From Agapanthus africanus (Eukaryota; Streptophyta; Magnoliopsida; Asparagales; Amaryllidaceae), in contig JASDDO010000006.1 in NCBI GenBank assembly GCA_030015575.1, forward strand, positions 377,602,137 to 377,666,136: 64,000 bases of DNA, in the 5' to 3' direction. This document shows, piece by piece, positions 43,701 to 56,710 of the stretch. The notes beneath the pieces were generated by a model. The model was given only the letters and a program-made list of their open reading frames with translations. It was not told where the DNA came from and ran no database searches. A program made the translations under genes and the position numbers. Position 1 is the first letter of the stretch. Each line of letters begins with the position of its first letter.

Positions 43701-46502
43701 GGATTCTGGTCCAGGAGAAATAGGAATAAGGTTTGTTCAGGTGTCTTTTATCCTCACCTTCTCTCGCATTGCGAGTGCTCCTAGGATTAGGACAGTACAC
43801 CCATTATGCTTATTGGATAGTCTTCTTCCAAACCATAGGCTGGTGCTGAACGGTAGGGAAGGAAGAAAACCATTTGGCCTAAAGGGGTGTGCAGAAGGTA
43901 ATGACTAAAGACATAAAAAGGGATTTGGAGATGTGGCAAAGAACTATACGGTTACAGTCATGAATCTGGAAGAGGCATTACTAGGAATACCCAAATACCC
44001 CATCGAAACATTTCAATGTTTCAGTTTCACTGTGTACTGTTAAAAGAAAACTGATTTCCCAATTAAGACACTTGCTCCAGGGTATGTATTTACCAGGTAT
44101 GATTCTCACATCTGTATGGTTTTACAGATGATGAGTGGGAGTAAGTTATTGGGAATTAGGTGATCATCCTCAAAATATCGGGATTCGTTGTAATCGGTGA
44201 TATTTGAGGAAGTCACCTGGGTTGTTTGCCAGTCGGCAAATATTTGGTTTTGAATATCCGCTGTTGTGCACCAATTTTAAATTGATATATATGTACGTCT
44301 ATTTTCATAGAGTGAGATATACCTTTTGAAATTATGTCTACGACATTTACCTATATCAGTGGATGGTTAGGTAAGGAGCATTAAACAGCGGTGTAATTCT
44401 TCTTAACCATAAGTACAGTTTTCAACCTACGACACACAGTGAATGAGTTTTCAGACTCAAGGGACTTATACAGAGTATTGTATGTTGTCCAGGGTCCATC
44501 AGGACAGAGGGGATGGTCCTCGTACTATATTCGGTTTACTTATGACTTCTCTAGTTTTTAGACAGGTGTTTCGTGGAAACACAGGGTCCGAATTTTGAGA
44601 AGTTATAGGTATTTGAATAAAGTAGAGAACCAGATGTTGCAAGTATCGGGATTCTTCCAGGTGATCGAAGATGTAGATACTTGTGTCCGGTATTCAGTTG
44701 ATAGTAGTGATTAAGAGAACTTGCTTCTCTTTCAGGTTACTCATAATTGGAAGCATTCCTAAGTTAAGTAACGCTGATAGGCCTCCTTCCATTTAGTTGA
44801 CATGCACTGGAGACAGTTGCATGATTTGAATCTGGTTCAATTAAATCAGTGCCTCTGGTTCTATATTGGATATAGAACAGTTCATATCTTAACGTTGTTA
44901 AGGTACGGGGAGTTGTCCGGGTTATGCTTAAAACCAGACTCTGGATAACTTAAGGCACGTTTCTGTAATGGCTGTTTGTGGGTTGACCCAGGCTATGACG
45001 AGGGTTGATTTTCTGCCATCTGGATGAACAATAACGATATTGTTCTAAACTCGCCACAGTTTTAACAGAAATGGATTTTTTCAGAAAACAGCAGTGGGAG
45101 TATGGTAGAACTGGAAGTGATTCCAGAACCACAAACGATTACTGAAGATTTGATAAGGAACCTAAAGATTCAATCTGGTTTGACATTCCATTGGCCACTC
45201 CGCAGATACGGTGGGTAACTTCAGGCACCCGAGAGGTACTCCGGTAGCCTCAAGGACGGTGACAGGGAAGTTCTTGTTTACCCACACTTGCCATTGCTGT
45301 TGTTTCAGACTGTGAGACCCGGCAGGAGGATGAGTGTAGCGTCGTTCTAAACTTGCTTTAGAAGTGTACGTTTATATGACTCTGCCAGAGGGTTGTCGTA
45401 GTCAGTGGGAGCAGCGGAAGCATTGGTGGACAGGTGGCTTATGTCTATTTATAGACTAAAGCAGATATAGCGGAGATAGATCATCAATTTCTGATGTGAC
45501 AGTCATAGGTTTGACTTCATCAGAATAGGGGATGGATCTGTTGAGAAGGTAGTAGGGTGTGATGTCATGGTATTTGGATGACATACACAGAGTGGGAAGT
45601 GATATTCCTATACTACGATCGGTTACACTTTGGTCGTCACACAGTGGTTTCTCCACAAAGGAAATGGATTTTATATCAGACATACTGGTTACTAGATCTA
45701 TGGTTTTAGATCTAGATTTGGGTGGTTTCCCAATCAGAGTACTTAGACGGCATTCTAAGAGTATTTAGAATGGACGACTCCTGGCACGGTAGTGTACCTG
45801 CAGGTGATGGAGTCACCCTCTCTAAAGGTGTCTTATAGACTAAAGTAGAGAGGGATGTGCATGATTGGCAGATCACTTGCTTAGGCAATTGAGTCAATCA
45901 TGAGATGTTAAGTACCACACCAGATGTTGTTCTTGCACTAGATGCAATAAGTTGACATTAATCCAATCCTGGAGAAACGGTCGGAAGCAGTTTTAGAACA
46001 TAAGTGGATGTTCTAGGGATATGATAACGACAGCCTCATTCAGGAGACAGTTATCATTCCAGGCTTCCAAGGTGACATGGACGACAAGGAGGTTGTCAGA
46101 GTTATAGTTTTCCTTCTGACGAGGGGCAGTATTTTGGACAGGTGGTCCAAGGCAATACTGAGGGAGGCATGGCGCAGGATACTGATTGAGTTCAGTTGAC
46201 GATACAGTCTAAGAAGTTTGGATTTGGAGTTCATTTATGAGCTATGTCCCATCAGACATCCAGACACATTCTAAGACAGGTATTGCTCATTTCGGGAGAT
46301 GGGTTTCTCCGCGAACTTGAGATATAGAGAGACATAGAAAGAAACATCAAAGCGGATCCACTCACTGAGGCTATTCCTCGAACGCAATAGTTCTGCAAGC
46401 GAGCTTTGTGAGAATGACTGGTAGAGGAGTTGGGTGTTCGGTATCACACGGGCTGTGAGTATGCGACATCGCAATAATTAGCCTTGAGTGCAAGTGGGAG
46501 AT
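40765..46502 (+). other. Element F internal region 1, non-coding
   Basis: The first 1.3 kb shows no similarity I recognise. About 42180-42420 holds a local duplication of a CGCGGTATTCATTT segment, and 43140-43470 and 43560-43890 form another duplicated pair. From about 45080 to 46480 the sequence follows element E reverse transcriptase and RNase H in order: a counterpart of the active-site region near 45575 and an RNase H tail near 46340. No open frame is credible. It ends with the polypurine tract AAGTGGGAGA before LTR 2. Confidence 0.85.
40766..40777 (+). promoter_or_regulatory. Primer-binding site 1 of F
   Basis: TGGTATCAGAGC, complementary to the 3' end of plant initiator tRNA-Met, one base after the LTR. 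Confidence 0.95.
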
Positions 46503-48737
46503 TGTTGGAGATAGTGCCCTCAGAGTCAATTATTGGATCACAAGCACGTGATTGCAATGATTGAGGGAGGACCTATCCCGCTAGGACAGTCTTACTCGAG
46601 ATGATAGTATGCTATCTGGTTTACCTTTATCATCGTGTACTGCTTTAGGTGACCTGACAAGTCGCTATTACACGTTGGTAGAGCCCCTAGGATTCTTGCT
46701 TGACCACCAGCAGTATGAGGGCGATCATATACGTGGGAGCTGGCAGTCTATAAGCATATCCTTAAATGGTCCCTAGTCGTGTGAGTTTCGAGACAGGGCA
46801 TCGATACTCCAGAGTAGACTAGTGTATACAGTCGAGACCCCGACGAGGGGCGGTGGCCGGTCTCACAAGCCACTGGTGTCAGTTGGATCACCTAAGATGT
46901 ATACAGGTGCTCATTGGGTTATGAGTACACCGGACAGAACTCGCCGGGAACATGCTAGTTGGTCATATACCAGATGTCAGATAGCAGTTCCCAGGTGACA
47001 TGTGTACAGGTTAGTTCATCGACCTGGGGATCGTCATTTGTCTCGTGTGAGTTCCCACTGTACTTTGATTACTACCCTACCATGGCTCAAAGGAGTCGTG
47101 CAAACAGGTTTTAGTTGGGTACAGTCCCGAGCCACATGGAGGCAGTGAGCGTATCTTCAGGGGTTCGTCTCTCCCGGTATTGGGGGTGAGGTCGCGCTGT
47201 GTCTAGGAGAGCCATTACACGAAGCCCTCGGCCGAGGCAAGGAGATTTACTGGTAGGTATTCCAGTAGTATCTCAGGGTGTTCTGGGCTACACTCCGACA
47301 CGACTTGTACCGCTTTTGGGGGTCTGACTTTTACCAACCCCCTAGGCCCGCCATGCGATTCTCATAGACGAACGGACCGGACTGTACGGATATTGTCACT
47401 GTCAGGCTCAGTAGGGTTGTCAGGCTGAGTTCGCTCACAGACGTCCCTTTTACTCAATACCTGGTAGCCCGTTACGTATTGGCTTATACCTCTGACGTGC
47501 TAGTGGTTAAATCCACAACCAAGGTGTTGACGAGTCTTTAGAGTCCCCCACATTCAGTTACTCAGCTTTCGGGCGAAAAGTTGTAGAGGCCGTATGGAGA
47601 TATGGCAAGGTCCGATCAGATACGTGCGGTATTGCACGGATCAGGATCGGACAGTTTGTACTACAGGACGTATGGGTATATGGCAAGGTTCGATCAGATA
47701 CGTGCGGTATTGCACGGATCAGGATCGAACAGATATCACTAGCCGGCTTTGGTTTAAGCCGGATCCTAGTATAGTACAGTGTAGATTTTGTCTCATTGCA
47801 TTTGTATTTCGGTCGGAATACAAATGCGGGTGTGTATGCACAGTATCGGGGTTTTCCTGTAATTTATTACGGGACCAGTTTTCTGGAGTTGCCAGTTTGC
47901 TTTCCGTTTCGGCCAATTTCCTTTGAATCGTTCATTGGCCGAAGTTTGGTGGAGGAGGGCTTATTTGCATTGTTGCAAATAAGCTTTTATGGAGGGGGTC
48001 TTTGCATATATTTGTGTCATGATGGGTGCCATCCATTGACTTGATCACTTCATGATGGCTTGACTTTGTAAGCATCATGGTTGTTGATGATTAGTGTGTT
48101 GAGTGTGGTTTTGGTGTTAGTGATCATGTTCTTTCATGATGGTTTTTGTTTCCCTCTTGCATTATGGTGTGATCTATCTCATTCTATCACCTTTCCCTCT
48201 CATTCCAATCCCCACCAAAAAGGAGATGGCCGGCCAAAAACTTGTAAGGGGGCTGTCCAAAAATTGAGGTGGGGAAATGTTGTTCATTTCATGCACCAAA
48301 ATTCTCCAAGCTCCTCCATATACTTCTTGTATCATCCCTCTACCAAAGTGGCACCTCCAAGAACCCTAAATGAGACATAAGTCTATACACTACATTCTAC
48401 AGCAAACCTTGGGCACGTCGAGTAGCCAGCTTCGTGCCCGAGTTGCCTCGGCATTGAGGTGGGAGCCCGGAAAAGAAGTAGGCGGTGTGGTGCACTTCCG
48501 GCGACGAAGAGGAGACGGGACATTCCGCAGGAGATCGGGACGACGATGAGAAGACCGGAGGACTCGGATCTGTCGGTATATCTCTCTTCCCCATCTTGTA
48601 GATAGCTAGGACTAATTAATGGTTCGATCCGGGTATTAGTACGCGGCGGTTTGCCAGTTCAAGTAAAATTTAAAGTTTTTCTCCGCTTCCGCATTTGGCC
48701 GTCGGATTGACGGCCGGGGCGCCGCCGTGCACTTACA
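46503..48737 (+). repeat. Element F LTR 2, recombinant between LTR 3 and LTR 1
   Basis: Same length as the others. At eight diagnostic sites up to 48058 it matches LTR 3; at six sites from 48232 on it matches LTR 1. This is the pattern expected of a crossover between a 3' and a 5' LTR. Confidence 0.9.
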
Positions 48738-51700
48738 GTGGTATCAGAGCCTCGCCATTAACTTAGTCTAGCTTTGTGTAATGTGTTTGCATTTTCGATC
48801 GATTAAAAATTCCAAAATCTACATTTTTGTTCGCGACAGTTTTCTGTTGAAATTTTTTGGTCTCCAAAAATTTTTCAGGTTGTATAAAATTGATGTACTG
48901 GAGATTACAAGGCTACTGTAAAAATTCGACAGGGTGAATCGACAGTGGAGGCGCGGAACCGCGGCCAAAACCCCCTTTAGGCCGCGGTTCCGCCGCGCAC
49001 TGTGGAGATCCCTGCACCAAATTTCTACAGTGTCTTTGTGGGGTTAAAATTGGGGTTTTGGAATATTAAAATTGGGCCCAGAATTTTCTGATCTGCTACA
49101 GTAATGCTTTGGGGCCCACTTGTTAAAATTTGATCGATCGGATATTTTAAACACATTATTTCACAGTATTTACATTATATCCACGACCGTGAATGTCACT
49201 TGATCGGTAAATCCGGTCTAACTGCTATAGCCCGGTTAGACGGATTTGCGAACGTGACTTTCACGTTGATGTTCTGTTTTTGCTGTGATGTTACGGATCG
49301 GTCGTGGGGGATAGCCTGGATGCAATGCTAGTACAGTTGTGGTTGTATTATGTACATTTGATATTGCGGGGCGAGCGTCCGACATGTGGACTGCCGTCAC
49401 TGCCTGCTTGTATTATTTTTTTGGGGCACGGCCAGGTTGCGGTCGATGTACCCGTTGTATGTATATTTTACTTTCTGTACTAGGATTGCCCCGCGGAGGG
49501 GTGCACGGATAGCCGGGTTCTAGAGGGCAACAAGCCCGCATCTCATGGCATTGAGAGGGAGAGGGCTTCACTCTAGGATTGGCAGGCTATTCGCTGCACT
49601 CGTAGGGGGTACAGGTTGACCCAGGAGGGGTGCCCGAGTTACCGGATTCCGTGAAGTGCTGGGTGGTCCATTCACGGTGCTGAAGGGGGCTGCCTCGCTT
49701 TAGGTTTTGGCGGGTAACTTGCCGCGCCCGTAGGGGTCTACGATTTCATTGCACAGGCTATTCACACGACCAGGGGAACGTCGGGTTTCAGTAGTGGCTC
49801 TGTGAAACCCGGGGATCCCAGATATCTGTATTGTTTCTGTGATGCTGTTCATTCTCTGTGATGTTGCATTTCTTATCACGCCTTGAGCGAATATAATATA
49901 TTGGTATATATATTAGTAGATGTAGTATATGTTTTGCATCCGCGCTAGTCCAGTCCCCGCTCTGTCATTAGTTAGCTAACCTAACGGGTAATGACGGGAC
50001 CCAGTGGCGAATGCGGATGGCATATACGCACATCAGTATATTTTCGTTCTTTTTGGTGTGATCAATTGATGGGACTGCATTGATTCGGATCAATGCAAGT
50101 TAAAAACAAACCTAATCTGATGTTGTTGGAACACTTTTCAAAAAGCTGTTATTGCAAGGACGTTCACTTTTGTTTTGCATCGCGGTATTCATTTAGAATA
50201 TCCTGCTCCTCAGTCGACGAGGCAAGGGCCGAGATCCCTTCACCGGGAGTGACCCCTTGGACAAAAAGTTTGCGTCAGGGCAATGACTTCACTATAGCCG
50301 ATTACTTTTGCTTTGCATCGCGGTATTCATTTGGAATATCCTGCACCCCATTCTACGGGGAAAGAGCCGAGATCCCTTCACCGGGAATGACCTCTTTAGC
50401 AAAAGTTTTCGTCACTATAATTTCAAAAAGCTATCAGTTCCTTCAACGATATCAAGTTCATTACGTTAAAGGTTTTCGCCAGAAACCATTCGTAGCCCTC
50501 CGTCATTTCAGTTAAATATTCGGTAGTATTCAAGCTATGTATTTTGACCTCACGCCAAGGCATAGTGATTGGTAGCTGCCGGGTATTTATCTGTTGCATA
50601 GATAGATGCGTTGGTTTGGGACAGTCGTACTACTATTTTGGCCTACGTCAAGGGTATGTACGGGTGGGTTCAGATTAACCTGGATAATGATGGGCAGAAC
50701 TTGACATGTGACTTATGATATTTTGACCTCACGCCAAGGTCATAAGAGCATGGGGCAGAAATCACATCGGGAGTTTCAAAAGAACTGAAACTTGCCAGAT
50801 ATGCACATACCTTCTGGAGTGTGACACCGTGAGCGGATTCCGTCACGTTGTCATGCGATGATAGTTGGATCCCGATTCCCACTGATGAGTTAGTTTACTC
50901 CTCGGGTGTTCCCGACTAATTCTTCTTTTAGGTTTGGAGGAGAATTTGAGGTACAGTGGGAGGTTTCCAGATTAGATAAATTGGTAACCATTCTGATCTA
51001 GGTTAGAGTGCACGCTGAGTGTTTCTTTTCTCTCTCTCCTTGGCAGCGCCAATTGACCCGACCCTAAGACTATGACTCAGTGACCAAGTTAACCGAACCT
51101 TCTTAAACACTGGCTTTTGGATTGTCAGAGTTGCGAACCTCATTGCCACTCCTACTTTTACCCTTTTCTCCAGGACACCCCGTGTTGCTACGAACGTCCA
51201 CTTCCATTGGACAAAACCATCGTATGGTTAGATACGAACTCGAAGGAATTTATTCGAGGATGGTTTCAGGTTCTGGAGGAAACGGATAGGACTATTCAGT
51301 TGTCTTTTCCTTTTTACCTTCTCTCAAGTTGCGAGTACTCCTTGGTTTAGGAGATAGTACACCTATTACGAAAATTGGATAGTCTTCTTCCAAACCTTAG
51401 GCTGGTGCCGAACGGTAGGGAATGAAGAAAACCAATTAGCGTAACGATGGTGTACAGAAGGTATTAGGTTAAGACAAAGCAAGGGATTAGTGAGAGGGCA
51501 AAGTAAATTGCAACAGATATTCACGACCAAACCAAGTATTTCTTCGCCAATCCTAAATCACCTTTGTATTTCTCCAGGACACTCCGTATCACTACGAAGA
51601 TCCACAGTTTATTTGGATACTCCATCGTATGGTTATATACGAACTCGAAAGGAACTTGTTCCAGTTCGGGGATGGATTCTGGTCCAGGAGAAATAGGAAT

Positions 51701-54475
51701 AAGGTTTGTTCAGGTGTCTTTTATCCTCACCTTCTCTCGCATTGCGAGTGCTCCTAGGATTAGGACAGTACACCCATTATGCTTATTGGATAGTCTTCTT
51801 CCAAACCATAGGCTGGTGCTGAACGGTAGGGAAGGAAGAAAACCATTTGGCCTAAAGGGGTGTGCAGAAGGTAATGACTAAAGACATAAAAAGGGATTTG
51901 GAGATGTGGCAAAGAACTATACGGTTACAGTCATGAATCTGGAAGAGGCATTACTAGGAATACCCAAATACCCCATCGAAACATTTCAATGTTTCAGTTT
52001 CACTGTGTACTGTTAAAAGAAAACTGATTTCCCAATTAAGACACTTGCTCCAGGGTATGTATTTACCAGGTATGATTCTCACATCTGTATGGTTTTACAG
52101 ATGATGAGTGGGAGTAAGTTATTGGGAATTAGGTGATCATCCTCAAAATATCGGGATTCGTTGTAATCGGTGATATTTGAGGAAGTCACCTGGGTTGTTT
52201 GCCAGTCGGCAAATATTTGGTTTTGAATATCCGCTGTTGTGCACCAATTTTAAATTGATATATATGTACGTCTATTTTCATAGAGTGAGATATACCTTTT
52301 GAAATTATGTCTACGACATTTACCTATATCAGTGGATGGTTAGGTAAGGAGCATTAAACAGCGGTGTAATTCTTCTTAACCATAAGTACAGTTTTCAACC
52401 TACGACACACAGTGAATGAGTTTTCAGACTCAAGGGACTTATACAGAGTATTGTATGTTGTCCAGGGTCCATCAGGACAGAGGGGATGGTCCTCGTACTA
52501 TATTCGGTTTACTTATGACTTCTCTAGTTTTTAGACAGGTGTTTCGTGGAAACACAGGGTCCGAATTTTGAGAAGTTATAGGTATTTGAATAAAGTAGAG
52601 AACCAGATGTTGCAAGTATCGGGATTCTTCCAGGTGATCGAAGATGTAGATACTTGTGTCCGGTATTCAGTTGATAGTAGTGATTAAGAGAACTTGCTTC
52701 TCTTTCAGGTTACTCATAATTGGAAGCATTCCTAAGTTAAGTAACGCTGATAGGCCTCCTTCCATTTAGTTGACATGCACTGGAGACAGTTGCATGATTT
52801 GAATCTGGTTCAATTAAATCAGTGCCTCTGGTTCTATATTGGATATAGAACAGTTCATATCTTAACGTTGTTAAGGTACGGGGAGTTGTCCGGGTTATGC
52901 TTAAAACCAGACTCTGGATAACTTAAGGCACGTTTCTGTAATGGCTGTTTGTGGGTTGACCCAGGCTATGACGAGGGTTGATTTTCTGCCATCTGGATGA
53001 ACAATAACGATATTGTTCTAAACTCGCCACAGTTTTAACAGAAATGGATTTTTTCAGAAAACAGCAGTGGGAGTATGGTAGAACTGGAAGTGATTCCAGA
53101 ACCACAAACGATTACTGAAGATTTGATAAGGAACCTAAAGATTCAATCTGGTTTGACATTCCATTGGCCACTCCGCAGATACGGTGGGTAACTTCAGGCA
53201 CCCGAGAGGTACTCCGGTAGCCTCAAGGACGGTGACAGGGAAGTTCTTGTTTACCCACACTTGCCATTGCTGTTGTTTCAGACTGTGAGACCCGGCAGGA
53301 GGATGAGTGTAGCGTCGTTCTAAACTTGCTTTAGAAGTGTACGTTTATATGACTCTGCCAGAGGGTTGTCGTAGTCAGTGGGAGCAGCGGAAGCATTGGT
53401 GGACAGGTGGCTTATGTCTATTTATAGACTAAAGCAGATATAGCGGAGATAGATCATCAATTTCTGATGTGACAGTCATAGGTTTGACTTCATCAGAATA
53501 GGGGATGGATCTGTTGAGAAGGTAGTAGGGTGTGATGTCATGGTATTTGGATGACATACACAGAGTGGGAAGTGATATTCCTATACTACGATCGGTTACA
53601 CTTTGGTCGTCACACAGTGGTTTCTCCACAAAGGAAATGGATTTTATATCAGACATACTGGTTACTAGATCTATGGTTTTAGATCTAGATTTGGGTGGTT
53701 TCCCAATCAGAGTACTTAGACGGCATTCTAAGAGTATTTAGAATGGACGACTCCTGGCACGGTAGTGTACCTGCAGGTGATGGAGTCACCCTCTCTAAAG
53801 GTGTCTTATAGACTAAAGTAGAGAGGGATGTGCATGATTGGCAGATCACTTGCTTAGGCAATTGAGTCAATCATGAGATGTTAAGTACCACACCAGATGT
53901 TGTTCTTGCACTAGATGCAATAAGTTGACATTAATCCAATCCTGGAGAAACGGTCGGAAGCAGTTTTAGAACATAAGTGGATGTTCTAGGGATATGATAA
54001 CGACAGCCTCATTCAGGAGACAGTTATCATTCCAGGCTTCCAAGGTGACATGGACGACAAGGAGGTTGTCAGAGTTATAGTTTTCCTTCTGACGAGGGGC
54101 AGTATTTTGGACAGGTGGTCCAAGGCAATACTGAGGGAGGCATGGCGCAGGATACTGATTGAGTTCAGTTGACGATACAGTCTAAGAAGTTTGGATTTGG
54201 AGTTCATTTATGAGCTATGTCCCATCAGACATCCAGACACATTCTAAGACAGGTATTGCTCATTTCGGGAGATGGGTTTCTCCGCGAACTTGAGATATAG
54301 AGAGACATAGAAAGAAACATCAAAGCGGATCCACTCACTGAGGCTATTCCTCGAACGCAATAGTTCTGCAAGCGAGCTTTGTGAGAATGACTGGTAGAGG
54401 AGTTGGGTGTTCGGTATCACACGGGCTGTGAGTATGCGACATCGCAATAATTAGCCTTGAGTGCAAGTGGGAGAT
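48738..54475 (+). other. Element F internal region 2, near-identical copy of region 1
   Basis: It has the same 5738-bp length and is almost base-identical; I noticed one difference (42718 versus 50691). Content is as in region 1. Confidence 0.93.
48739..48750 (+). promoter_or_regulatory. Primer-binding site 2 of F
   Basis: TGGTATCAGAGC, same position after LTR 2. Confidence 0.95.
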
Positions 54476-56710
54476 TGTTGGAGATAGTGCCCTCAGAGTC
54501 AATTATTGGATCACAAGCACGTGATTGCAATGATTGAGGGAGGACCTATCCCGCTAGGACAGTCTTACTCGAGATGATAGTATGCTATCTGGTTTACCTT
54601 TATCATCGTGTACTGCTTTAGGTGACCTGACAAGTCGCTATTACACGTTGGTAGAGCCCCTAGGATTCTTGCTTGACCACCAGCAGTATGAGGGCGATCA
54701 TATACGTGGGAGCTGGCAGTCTATAAGCATATCCTTAAATGGTCCCTAGTCGTGTGAGTTTCGAGACAGGGCATCGATACTCCAGAGTAGACTAGTGTAT
54801 ACAGTCGAGACCCCGACGAGGGGCGGTGGCCGGTCTCACAAGCCACTGGTGTCAGTTGGATCACCTAAGATGTATACAGGTGCTCATTGGGTTATGAGTA
54901 CACCGGACAGAACTCGCCGGGAACATGCTAGTTGGTCATATACCAGATGTCAGATAGCAGTTCCCAGGTGACATGTGTACAGGTTAGTTCATCGACCTGG
55001 GGATCGTCATTTGTCTCGTGTGAGTTCCCACTGTACTTTGATTACTACCCTACCATGGCTCAAAGGAGTCGTGCAAACAGGTTTTAGTTGGGTACAGTCC
55101 CGAGCCACATGGAGGCAGTGAGCGTATCTTCAGGGGTTCGTCTCTCCCGGTATTGGGGGTGAGGTCGCGCTGTGTCTAGGAGAGCCATTACACGAAGCCC
55201 TCGGCCGAGGCAAGGAGATTTACTGGTAGGTATTCCAGTAGTATCTCAGGGTGTTCTGGGCTACACTCCGACACGACTTGTACCGCTTTTGGGGGTCTGA
55301 CTTTTACCAACCCCCTAGGCCCGCCATGCGATTCTCATAGACGAACGGACCGGACTGTACGGATATTGTCACTGTCAGGCTCAGTAGGGTTGTCAGGCTG
55401 AGTTCGCTCACAGACGTCCCTTTTACTCAATACCTGGTAGCCCGTTACGTATTGGCTTATACCTCTGACGTGCTAGTGGTTAAATCCACAACCAAGGTGT
55501 TGACGAGTCTTTAGAGTCCCCCACATTCAGTTACTCAGCTTTCGGGCGAAAAGTTGTAGAGGCCGTATGGAGATATGGCAAGGTCCGATCAGATACGTGC
55601 GGTATTGCACGGATCAGGATCGGACAGTTTGTACTACAGGACGTATGGGTATATGGCAAGGTTCGATCAGATACGTGCGGTATTGCACGGATCAGGATCG
55701 AACAGATATCACTAGCCGGCTTTGGTTTAAGCCGGATCCTAGTATAGTACAGTGTAGATTTTGTCTCATTGCATTTGTATTTCGGTCGGAATACAAATGC
55801 GGGTGTGTATGCACAGTATCGGGGTTTTCCTGTAATTTATTACGGGACCAGTTTTCTGGAGTTGCCAGTTTGCTTTCCGTTTCGGCCAATTTCCTTTGAA
55901 TCGTTCATTGGCCGAAGTTTGGTGGAGGAGGGCTTATTTGCATTGTTGCAAATAAGCTTTTGTGGAGGGGGTCTTTGCATATATTTGTGTCATGATGGGT
56001 GCCATCCATTGACTTGATCACTTCATGATGGCTTGACTTTGTAAGCATCATGGTTGTTGATGATTAGTGTGTTGAGTGTGGTTTTGGTGTTAGTGATCAT
56101 GTTCTTTCATGATGGTTTTTGTTTCCCTCTTGCATTATGGTGTGATCTATCTCATTCTATCACCTTTCCCTCTCATTCCAATCCCCACCAAAAAGGAGAT
56201 GGCCAGCCAAAAACTTGTAAGGGGGCTGTCCAAAAATTGAGGTGGGGAAATGTTGTTCATTTCATGCACCAAAATTCTCCAAGCTCCTCCATATACTTCT
56301 TGTATCATCCCTCTACCAAAGTGGCACCTCCAAGAACCCCAAATGAGACACAAGTCTATACACTACATTCTACAGCAAACCTTGGGCACGTCGAGTAGCC
56401 AGCTTCGTGCCCGAGTTGCCTCGGCATTGAGGTGGGAGCCCGGAAAAGAAGTAGGCGGTGTGGTGCACTTCCGGCGACGAAGAGGAGACGGGACATTCCG
56501 CAGGAGATCGGGACGACGACGAGAAGACCGGAGGACTCGGATCTGTCGGTATATCTCTCTTCCCCATCTTGTAGATAGCTAGGACTAATTAATGGTTCGA
56601 TCCGGGTATTAGTGCGCGGCGGTTTGCCAGTTCAAGTAAAATTTAAAGTTTTTCTCCGCTTCCGCATTTGGCCGTCGGATTGACGGCCGGGGTGCCGCCG
56701 TGCACTTACA
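54476..56710 (+). repeat. Element F LTR 3 (2235 bp)
   Basis: Same ends as LTR 1; followed directly by TSD AGGAT and D sequence. Confidence 0.95.

Larger units (their letters stand above)
38530..56710 (+). mobile_element. Element F: copia-derived non-coding element as tandem LTR-internal-LTR-internal-LTR
   Basis: Three LTRs of 2235 bp start at 38530, 46503 and 54476, a period of exactly 7973 bp. Two internal regions of 5738 bp separate them. The TSD AGGAT flanks the whole (38525-38529 and 56711-56715). Primer sites match initiator Met tRNA. Internals hold no long frame but keep traces of copia pol in order, so this is a large non-autonomous derivative (LARD-like). Outer LTRs differ at about 14 of 2235 sites (0.6%), a recent insertion. 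Confidence 0.93.

Noticed and set aside
39621-56398. Small frames recurring three times at 7973-bp spacing in F LTRs
   Set aside because: They recur because the LTR recurs. No homology, and they overlap in both strands.
38530-56710. F as two independent insertions side by side
   Set aside because: Only one TSD pair at the outer ends, a shared middle LTR and exact period; two insertions would leave four LTRs and separate TSDs.
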